Source: Gallionellaceae bacterium
GTDB taxonomy: Bacteria; Pseudomonadota; Gammaproteobacteria; Burkholderiales; Gallionellaceae
Assembly (NCBI GenBank): GCA_003445795.1
Contig: DMCN01000037.1
Coordinates: forward strand, 1 to 5,380
Reading direction: 5' to 3'
Length of the DNA stretch: 5,380 nt
The notes below the pieces were generated by a model that had not been told where the DNA came from, did no database searches, and was given only the letters and a program-made list of their open reading frames with translations. The position numbers and the translations under genes are program-made. Below are positions 1-4,307 of this stretch, one piece after another; the stretch's first letter is position 1; each line of letters opens with the position of its first letter.

Positions 1-195
1 GACTTCCCAGCGGCGGAAGGACTCGTATTCGCCGGTCTCGCGGTCGATGTTCACGCGCACATCCGCCTCTTCTTCCGAGAAACGCTTTTTGGTCGCGGAG
101 GCCAAAGCCGATTCCAGCGCACCGAACACGATCTCCTTGTCCACGTTCTTTTCACGCGCCAAGGCATCCACCAACAACAGAACTTCACGACTCAT
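1..195 (-). CDS. nusA: Transcription termination/antitermination factor NusA, N-terminal fragment
   Basis: Only the first 65 codons are present; the gene runs off the left edge, so most of a protein of usually about 490 residues is missing. The translation begins MSREVLLLVDALAREKNVDK and continues through a segment with KKRFSEEEADVRVNID and the end RETGEYESFRRWEV. This is the characteristic NusA N-terminal domain, which binds RNA polymerase; the S1 and KH RNA-binding domains lie outside the window. NusA modulates pausing, intrinsic termination and antitermination in the cytoplasm. The ATG at 195-193 is preceded by a GGAGA ribosome binding site at 205-201 with a 5-base spacer. The gene follows rimP by 23 bases on the same strand, the conserved rimP-nusA(-infB) operon order, so it is probably transcribed from the rimP promoter. 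The identification is secure; nothing is odd apart from truncation by the window. Confidence 0.95.
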   Translation of the reverse strand, partial: MSREVLLLVDALAREKNVDKEIVFGALESALASATKKRFSEEEADVRVNIDRETGEYESFRRWEV

Positions 196-218
196 AACAG
201 TCTCCAACCAGCCTAGAA

Positions 219-644
219 TTAAAACACCGGCACCAAACGTGCCTTGTCCATATTAGACAGCTCGATTGCTACCGGGCTGCCATCCACATCCAACTGCAAA
301 ACCCCATCCTTCAATTCGCCGATGATGCCGACGAAGTTCTTGCGACCTGCCAACGGCACGCGCACCTTGATCTGCACCTTCTGTCCGGCAAACCGCACAA
401 AATCCGCTTCCTTCTTGACTACCCGATCCAGACCCGGCGAAGAGATCTCGAGGCGTTCGTACTCAACCCCCTCCACCGTGAACAGGCGCACCAGCTGGTT
501 ACTTACGCGCTCGCAGTCTTCCACCGCGATACCGTCCGGCTTGTCCATGAATACACGCATCAATCCGCGTCCGGACAACTCCAGATCGACCAGCTCGTAA
601 CCCATGCCGGCCAGCGTCGTTTCTACCAGCTTCGCCACATCCAT
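219..644 (-). CDS. rimP: Ribosome maturation factor RimP
   Basis: RimP is a cytoplasmic assembly factor for the 30S ribosomal subunit. The 141-residue product (family usually about 140-160) starts MDVAKLVETTLAGMGYELVD, typical of the family's alpha/beta N-terminal domain. It contains the hallmark YERLEISSPGLDR at residues 62-74. The C-terminal half (about 77-141) is the SH3-like beta domain, with VRFAGQKVQIKVR and GIIGELKDGVLQLDV. The open frame extends upstream to 707, but that start would lie at or above the predicted -10 box (703-698), and the extra residues (MVQSAPFSDGLQARFLFVGTN) do not look like RimP. The ATG at 644 is therefore chosen. It has only a weak ribosome binding site, GGG at 654-652 with a 7-base spacer. 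The gene sits 23 bases upstream of nusA in the classic operon and has its own promoter and a leader hairpin. Confidence 0.95.
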   Translation of the reverse strand: MDVAKLVETTLAGMGYELVDLELSGRGLMRVFMDKPDGIAVEDCERVSNQLVRLFTVEGVEYERLEISSPGLDRVVKKEADFVRFAGQKVQIKVRVPLAGRKNFVGIIGELKDGVLQLDVDGSPVAIELSNMDKARLVPVF

Positions 645-660
645 ATTCGTACCCACAAAT

Positions 661-684
661 AAAAAACGGGCCTGAAGCCCATCT
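661..684 (-). terminator. Terminator-like hairpin in the rimP leader (possible attenuator)
   Basis: Read on the minus strand, GGGC (680-677), a 5-base loop TTCAG and GCCC (671-668) form a GC stem. It is extended outward by a U-G wobble and A-U pairs, and is followed by a run of six T at 666-661 and then ATTT. This is the form of an intrinsic terminator, yet it lies inside the predicted 5' untranslated region of rimP, about 10 bases after the expected transcription start and 17 bases before the rimP ATG. A premature terminator ahead of rimP (rimP or yhbC leader) has been reported as a putative attenuator in other proteobacteria. Whether this hairpin terminates, stabilises the 5' end or binds a protein cannot be told from sequence. 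Confidence 0.65.
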
Positions 685-697
685 GAAAACGGCGCGG

Positions 698-726
698 ATT
701 GTACCAAAAGGTCAGCCCAATGGAAA
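698..726 (-). promoter_or_regulatory. Predicted sigma-70 promoter of rimP-nusA
   Basis: On the minus strand there is a -35 box TTTCCA (726-721, 4 of 6 to TTGACA), a 17-base spacer, and a -10 box TACAAT (703-698, 5 of 6 to TATAAT). A TGG just upstream of the -10 box matches the extended -10 element. The start of transcription would fall near 691, giving a leader of about 47 bases. The promoter sits between the mtnA terminator and rimP, as expected for an independent operon. It was found by eye and not scored. Confidence 0.65.
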
Positions 727-748
727 CAGGTATTTAAGAGTATCGAGC

Positions 749-785
749 AAAACCCCGCCGCGTTTTCATGCGGGAAGCGGGGTTT
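749..785 (-). terminator. Intrinsic terminator after mtnA
   Basis: The perfect 9-bp stem AAACCCCGC/GCGGGGTTT (785-777 with 758-750 on the minus strand) encloses an 18-base loop with some further internal GC pairing. It is followed by a T run, TTTTGC. It begins 17 bases after the mtnA stop codon and ends before the rimP promoter, so it separates the methylthioadenosine salvage cluster from rimP-nusA. Because the stem flanks are A-rich on one side and T-rich on the other, it could also work on the opposite strand, but no plus-strand gene ends here. Confidence 0.75.
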
Positions 786-801
786 GCTGATTTGCGAGGA
801 C

Positions 802-1842
802 TCAAGCGGACATTAACTTCTTGATGTTATGGACATCGGGAGCAAGCACCACCCCTTTTTCCGTGATCAACCCCGTCACCAGCTCGGCCGGGGTCACATC
901 AAACGCCGGATTGCGTATCTTCACCCCCTCCGCCGCCCAGTGATAATCGCGGAAACCCTTCACCTCCTCCACCGAACGCTCCTCGATGGGGATGTCCTTG
1001 CCCGAAGCGATATTCAGGTCGATGGTCGAGAGCGGGCACGCCACATAGAACGGGATGTTGTGCCGCTTCGCCAGCACCGCCACCATATAAGTGCCGATCT
1101 TGTTCGCCACATCGCCGTTGGCCGCCACGCGATCCGTACCCACCACCACCGCGTCGATCTCGCCGTGCGCCATCAGATGACCCGACATATTGTCGGTGAT
1201 CAGCGTCACCGGAATATTCTCCTGCACCATCTCCCACGCTGTCAGCCGCGCGCCTTGCAGGAAAGGACGCGTCTCGTCGGCGATGACCGAAATCTTCTTG
1301 CCCGCCTCCACCGCCGAGCGGAACACCCCCAGCGCCGTGCCCCACCCCGCCGTCGCCAGCGCCCCCGCGTTGCAATGCGTCAACACCCGCGCCCCGTCCT
1401 TGAGCAAGGCTGCACCATGCGCGCCCATCGCCTTGTTGATGCGGATATCCTCGGCCAGAATCTCATGCGCCTCGGCCAGCAAGCGCTGCGCGATTTGTTG
1501 CGTGGTTTGCGCTGCAACGCTTTCCCACACCTTGCGCATGCGCTGCAAGGCCCAGAACAGATTCACCGCCGTCGGGCGGCTGGCCGCCAGCACAGTAAAG
1601 CCGGCCTCCATGCCCGACTTGAAATCGTCCGCAGATTTCTCCTGCAAATGCTGTGCCTCCAGCGCCACGCCATAGGCGGCCGCCACACCGATGGCAGGCG
1701 CACCGCGCACCACCATATGGCGTATGCCCTCGGCTACCGAAGAGGCGGTGTAATAACTCAGGTATTCAAACGCAGCAGGCAGGATGCGCTGGTCTATCAT
1801 TTCCAGCCGGTTGTTGAACCAGCGCAGGGTTTCGACTTTCAT
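802..1842 (-). CDS. mtnA: S-methyl-5-thioribose-1-phosphate isomerase MtnA
   Basis: MtnA converts 5-methylthioribose-1-phosphate (aldose) to 5-methylthioribulose-1-phosphate (ketose) in the cytoplasm, the step after MtnP. It belongs to the eIF2B-alpha-like isomerase family. The 346-residue product is full length for the family. It shows the substrate-binding RGAPAIGVAAAYG (46-58), the segment THCNAGALATAGWG (155-168) with the expected catalytic Cys157, and GTDRVAANGDVANKIGTY (235-252) with the expected catalytic Asp237. The end motif NPAFDVTP is at 311-318. The catalytic residues are assigned by analogy with characterised MtnA, in which a Cys and an Asp act. The ATG at 1842 is 3 bases after the apt stop codon. 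Its ribosome binding site AAGGTGA (1856-1850) lies within the last apt codons, so the two genes are very likely co-transcribed and translationally coupled. The gene ends shortly before an intrinsic terminator and is the last gene of the cluster. Confidence 0.95.
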   Translation of the reverse strand: MKVETLRWFNNRLEMIDQRILPAAFEYLSYYTASSVAEGIRHMVVRGAPAIGVAAAYGVALEAQHLQEKSADDFKSGMEAGFTVLAASRPTAVNLFWALQRMRKVWESVAAQTTQQIAQRLLAEAHEILAEDIRINKAMGAHGAALLKDGARVLTHCNAGALATAGWGTALGVFRSAVEAGKKISVIADETRPFLQGARLTAWEMVQENIPVTLITDNMSGHLMAHGEIDAVVVGTDRVAANGDVANKIGTYMVAVLAKRHNIPFYVACPLSTIDLNIASGKDIPIEERSVEEVKGFRDYHWAAEGVKIRNPAFDVTPAELVTGLITEKGVVLAPDVHNIKKLMSA

Positions 1843-1845
1843 GGA

Positions 1846-2373
1846 TCAATCACCTTCAAATTCGCACAACGAAAATACCTTGTGCCCGCGCTTCTCCAGC
1901 CGCGCGCGACCACCGATATCCGGCAGGTCGATCATGAAGCAGCATTCGATGATCTTGCCGCCCATCTTCTCGATGAGAATGACTGCAGCTTCTGCGGTGC
2001 CGCCAGTGGCAATGAGGTCGTCCACCAGCAGTATCTTTTCGCCCTTGGAGATGGCATCGGTGTGGATCTCGATGCGGTCGGTGCCGTATTCGAGCGCGTA
2101 GTCGTGGCCGATGGTTTCGGCGGGCAGTTTGCCTTTTTTGCGGATGGGCACGAAGCCGACGCCGAGCGCGTAGGCCAGCGGTGTACCGATGATAAAGCCG
2201 CGCGATTCGATGCCGGCGATCTTGTCGATCTTCACGTCCTTGTAGCGGCGCACCAGTTCGTCGATGGTGGCGCGCAGGCCGACGGGGTCTTTGAGCACCG
2301 TGGTGATGTCGCGAAACATGATGCCTTGTTTGGGGTAATGGGGGACGGTGCGGACTCGGGATTTGATGGGCAT
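1846..2373 (-). CDS. apt: Adenine phosphoribosyltransferase
   Basis: Apt makes AMP and pyrophosphate from adenine and PRPP in the cytoplasm. The 175-residue product carries the type I phosphoribosyltransferase signature VDDLIATGGT at 117-126 (PRPP loop with the Asp-Asp pair). It also has the Apt-specific N-terminal segment FRDITTVLKDP (20-30), ESRGF (56-60) and the flexible-loop stretch IRKKGKLPAET (77-87). The frame is open to an ATG at 2400, but the ATG at 2373 has a good CAGGA site (2385-2381, 7-base spacer) and yields the usual Apt start MPIKSRVRTVPHYPKQGI, so 2373 is preferred. In this cluster Apt probably recaptures the adenine released by MtnP. The gene overlaps the mtnA ribosome binding site and is separated from the upstream aldolase gene by a 192-base gap filled mainly by an inverted repeat pair. 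No convincing private promoter was seen. Confidence 0.95.
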   Translation of the reverse strand: MPIKSRVRTVPHYPKQGIMFRDITTVLKDPVGLRATIDELVRRYKDVKIDKIAGIESRGFIIGTPLAYALGVGFVPIRKKGKLPAETIGHDYALEYGTDRIEIHTDAISKGEKILLVDDLIATGGTAEAAVILIEKMGGKIIECCFMIDLPDIGGRARLEKRGHKVFSLCEFEGD

Positions 2374-2416
2374 GGTGGTTTCCTGAATATCAATTAACAA
2401 AAATCTTCTTAAACCC

Positions 2417-2544
2417 CGTCATTCCGGCGAAGGCCGGAATCCAGGCAATTGAATACTTCCTGCGAAGCAGGTCTAAATACTTCCAATCTCGTCCGCTGCG
2501 CGGGATATTTGTTTCGCTGGATTCCGGCCTTCGCCGGAATGACG
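2417..2544. repeat. Inverted repeat pair A (dRS3-like dyads, GAAG type)
   Basis: Two 28-base arms, 2417-2444 and 2517-2544, are exact reverse complements of each other. The match extends about five more bases outward with one mismatch (AAACC beside CGTC). Each arm is itself a dyad with core ATTCCGGCGAAGGCCGGAAT, an 8-bp stem and a GAAG loop. The 72-base spacer holds smaller hairpins. The element fills most of the gap between the aldolase and apt genes. It is a non-coding dispersed-repeat type; the core resembles in form the neisserial dRS3 repeat (ATTCCC...GGGAAT), but relatedness is inference. As RNA, either each arm folds alone or the two arms form one long stem. Confidence 0.85.
2452..2484. 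repeat. Short direct repeat around a small hairpin, inside pair A
   Basis: AATACTTCC occurs at 2452-2460 and again at 2476-2484, 24 bases apart. The first copy overlaps a perfect small hairpin CCTGC-GAA-GCAGG (2459-2471). A second small hairpin, CCGC-TGC-GCGG, follows at about 2492-2502. The spacer of pair A is thus itself structured, which suggests that the whole 2417-2544 segment is one composite mobile or dispersed unit. No function can be assigned. Confidence 0.5.
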
Positions 2545-2565
2545 TGGTTTTTTGAGTGCATCATT

Positions 2566-3204
2566 CTAACTACGCTTCTTGTACTCTACGAACTTTGCTT
2601 TCACCTCATGCATCTGCTGCGCGGTGAGTATCTTGGGTTCGTCCACCGACAACGCGCGCCAGTAGATCTCGCACAGGTACTCGACTTCATGCGCGACAGA
2701 CAGTGCATCGTCCAGGTCTTTGCCCAAGGCGATCATGCCGTGGTTGCCGAGCAGGCAGGCTTTGCGGTCGCGCAAGGCTTCCAGCGCGAGGTCGGAGAGG
2801 TTCTGTTCACCGAAGATGGTGTAAGGAGTGCAGCGGATGGTGTCGCCGCCTGCGATGGCGATGTGATAGTGCACGGCGGGTATGTCACGGCCCATGCAAG
2901 CCATGGTGGTGGCGTAGGTTGAATGCATGTGCAGCACGGCGCCAATCTCGGGGCGGGCATTGAAGATGTCGCAGTGGAAGCGCCATTCGCTGGAGGGCTT
3001 GCGGCCTTGCAGCACTTTGCCGTCTGTGGCGATCAGTACCAGGTCTTGCTCGGTCATTTCGGCAACCGGCAAGGCGGACGGGGTGATGAGGATGTCGTCG
3101 CCGCAGCGGGCCGAGGCGTTGCCCGCCGTGCCGCGGTTGAGGCCGAGTTCGACCATGCGGCGGGAGGTTTGCAGTAACTCAGTACGTAATTGTTGTTCGG
3201 TCAT
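2566..3204 (-). CDS. FucA-like class II aldolase, candidate methylthioribulose-1-phosphate aldolase (Ald2 type)
   Basis: This is a zinc-dependent class II aldolase/adducin-fold enzyme, cytoplasmic, of 212 residues (E. coli FucA has 215). Visible motifs are LGLNRGTAGNASAR (20-33, phosphate-binding loop), ILITPSALP (39-47), PSSEWRFH (70-77, catalytic Glu73), HMHS (92-95, zinc ligands His92 and His94), PAVHYHIAIAGG (109-120, with Tyr113) and NHGMIALG (154-161, zinc ligand His155). From memory these fall at the same numbers as in E. coli FucA. Because it lies between mtnP and apt-mtnA, the likely substrate is 5-methylthioribulose-1-phosphate, cleaved to DHAP and 2-methylthioacetaldehyde (the DHAP shunt); this is inferred. 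Alternatives are fuculose- or ribulose-phosphate aldolase, or MtnB dehydratase, which shares the fold. The ATG at 3204 is chosen over 3225 because GCAGG (3215-3211) lies 6 bases upstream. Inverted repeat pairs flank the gene on both sides. Confidence 0.85.
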   Translation of the reverse strand: MTEQQLRTELLQTSRRMVELGLNRGTAGNASARCGDDILITPSALPVAEMTEQDLVLIATDGKVLQGRKPSSEWRFHCDIFNARPEIGAVLHMHSTYATTMACMGRDIPAVHYHIAIAGGDTIRCTPYTIFGEQNLSDLALEALRDRKACLLGNHGMIALGKDLDDALSVAHEVEYLCEIYWRALSVDEPKILTAQQMHEVKAKFVEYKKRS

Positions 3205-3236
3205 TGCTTGCCTGCGTATCAGCATTCAAAATCGTT

Positions 3237-3305
3237 CGTCACACCGGCGTAGGCCCGTGTCCAGTCATTAAAACCACTGGATTCCGGCCTACGCCGGAAT
3301 GACGG
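3237..3305. repeat. Inverted repeat pair B (dRS3-like dyads, GTAG type)
   Basis: The right arm (3277-3305) contains the intact dyad ATTCCGGCCTACGCCGGAAT. The left arm (3237-3264) is a diverged inverted copy. The two are separated by 12 bases (3265-3276). The element starts 6 bases past the mtnP stop codon and ends about 32 bases before the aldolase ATG, so it occupies most of that gap. The left arm differs from the right at five positions. Four of these form two paired changes that keep the internal hairpin, and one makes a C-C mismatch. The repeat belongs to the same family as pair A but has a GTAG loop instead of GAAG. Confidence 0.8.
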
Positions 3306-3310
3306 CATTA

Positions 3311-4180
3311 TTACAGCACCCGCCCAGCTATCGCTTGCAGCTTCTTCTTCATTGATACATCGCGTGCTTCCGGCGCGGTGATGAGCGCATATTGCAGCGC
3401 GGTGCGGCAGCCGCAGTCGCAGGCCTTGGCATCGTTGCCGACATGCGGCACCAGATGCTTCACCAGCGTCTTGGCTTTGTCGGCATTGGCCAGCAGCACT
3501 TTGATGATCTGCTCCACGGTCACGTCGTCGTGGTCAGGGTGCCAGCAGTCGTAGTCGGTGACCATGGCGACAGTGGCGTAGCAGAGTTCGGCTTCGCGGG
3601 CGAGCTTGGCTTCGGGCATGTTGGTCATTCCGATCACGTCGCAGCCCCATTGGCGATACAGCTCGGATTCGGCGAGGCTGGAGAACTGCGGACCTTCCAT
3701 CACCAGATAAGTGCCGCCGCGCAGGGCGTTGATGTTCGCTTCCTTGGCCGCTGCTTCGATATGGTCGCCCAGGCGTTTGCACACGGGATGCGCCATTGAG
3801 ACATGCGCCACGAGGCCAGTACCGAAGAACGATTTCTCCCGGGCGAAGGTGCGGTCGATGAACTGGTCGACGATGACGAAGGTGCCGGGAGTCAAGTGTT
3901 CGCGCAGGGAACCGACGGCGCTGACCGAGATGACATCGCTCACCCCCACCCTCTTCAAGACGTCGATGTTGGCGCGGAAGTTGATCTCGGACGGGGGAAT
4001 CTTGTGTCCTCTTCCGTGGCGCGGCAGGAATGCCAGCTTGACGCCGTTGAGTTCACCGAACAGCAATTCATCCGACGGTGCGCCGAAAGAAGATTCGACC
4101 TTTTCCCAGCGCTTGTTTTCCAGCCCCGCGATGTCGTAAACACCGCTCCCCCCGATGATGCCGATGCTTGCCTGAGCCAT
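3311..4180 (-). CDS. mtnP: S-methyl-5'-thioadenosine phosphorylase
   Basis: MtnP splits 5'-methylthioadenosine with phosphate into adenine and 5-methylthioribose-1-phosphate. It is cytoplasmic and belongs to the PNP/MTAP nucleoside phosphorylase family 2. The 289-residue product has a full-length fold. It shows GIIGGSGVYD (7-16, phosphate loop), LPRHGRGH (52-59), VSAVGSLRE (86-94), GGTYLVMEGPQFSSLAES (155-172), IGMTNMPEAKLAREAE (183-198) and TDYDCWH (208-214). Asp209 and Asp211 in the last motif correspond to the adenine-recognising Asp pair of MTAP; enzymes preferring hypoxanthine or guanine bases usually carry Asn there. A cysteine cluster (ACDCGC, 253-258) lies near the C terminus. The ATG at 4180 has an AGGGA site (4190-4186) 5 bases upstream. 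It is the first gene of the cluster and is transcribed divergently from the copper ATPase gene. Methylthioinosine phosphorylase is the main alternative and is disfavoured by the Asp pair. Confidence 0.95.
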   Translation of the reverse strand: MAQASIGIIGGSGVYDIAGLENKRWEKVESSFGAPSDELLFGELNGVKLAFLPRHGRGHKIPPSEINFRANIDVLKRVGVSDVISVSAVGSLREHLTPGTFVIVDQFIDRTFAREKSFFGTGLVAHVSMAHPVCKRLGDHIEAAAKEANINALRGGTYLVMEGPQFSSLAESELYRQWGCDVIGMTNMPEAKLAREAELCYATVAMVTDYDCWHPDHDDVTVEQIIKVLLANADKAKTLVKHLVPHVGNDAKACDCGCRTALQYALITAPEARDVSMKKKLQAIAGRVL

Positions 4181-4209
4181 GTTTTTCCCTGCTTTTTGAA
4201 TGAAACCGG

Positions 4210-4238
4210 ATTGAAACAGGAAACCGCGTTTGGCTCAA
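4210..4238 (-). promoter_or_regulatory. Candidate promoter of the mtnP cluster
   Basis: On the minus strand TTGAGC (4238-4233) and TTCAAT (4215-4210) are separated by 17 bases, each matching 4 of 6 of the sigma-70 consensus. A second -35-like TTGACC lies directly upstream at 4244-4239, but its spacing to TTCAAT is too long. Transcription would start near 4203, about 22 bases before the mtnP ATG. The match is weak and was found by eye; it is supported mainly by position. No SAM riboswitch or other leader structure fits in so short a leader. Confidence 0.35.
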
Positions 4239-4246
4239 GGTCAAGA

Positions 4247-4275
4247 TGGACAAGAAACCCTCCCCAGCGTATCTT
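4247..4275 (+). promoter_or_regulatory. Candidate promoter of the copper ATPase gene
   Basis: TGGACA (4247-4252, 5 of 6 to TTGACA) and TATCTT (4270-4275, 4 of 6 to TATAAT) are separated by 17 bases, giving a predicted start near 4282 and a leader of about 26 bases. CueR-type MerR promoters normally have a 19-bp spacer with a dyad in it; neither is seen here, so copper control by CueR is not supported by the sequence. Its -35 box lies 8 bases from that of the candidate mtnP promoter, back to back. Confidence 0.35.
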
Positions 4276-4307
4276 TTGGCCTATTCTTTTCACGAGTATT
4301 TCTCCCC

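Noticed and set aside
645..707. Longer rimP start at 707
   Set aside because: It would overlap the predicted -10 box and lie upstream of the expected transcript start; the extra residues do not resemble RimP, while 644 gives the family's usual N terminus.
829..2397. Open frame of 522 codons on the plus strand, antisense to mtnA and apt
   Set aside because: It runs opposite two clearly recognised genes, is rich in His and Arg as expected from the complement of GC-biased codons, shows no known domain and has no clear ribosome binding site. It is a shadow frame despite its length.
2374..2400. Longer apt start at 2400
   Set aside because: The ATG at 2373 has a well-spaced CAGGA site and gives the normal Apt N terminus; the extra nine residues include that binding site.
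2449..2922. Plus-strand frame of 157 codons starting in the repeat region
   Set aside because: It begins inside the inverted repeat spacer and continues antisense to the aldolase gene; its composition is that of a shadow frame.
2566..3204. Assignment of the aldolase as MtnB dehydratase
   Set aside because: The SSEWRFH segment and the FucA-numbered residues favour an aldolase; kept only as an alternative because the two share a fold and the gene context is methylthioribose metabolism.
2417..3305. CRISPR-like array
   Set aside because: There are only two inverted pairs, with no regular direct repeats or unique spacers of equal size and no cas genes; these are dyad repeats in intergenic gaps.
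4181..4240. SAM riboswitch upstream of mtnP
   Set aside because: The predicted leader is only about 22 bases and shows no suitable multi-helix structure.
4247..4307. CueR operator for the copper ATPase
   Set aside because: ACCCTCCCC (4257-4265) recalls a half-site, but no matching inverted half-site or 19-bp promoter spacer is present.
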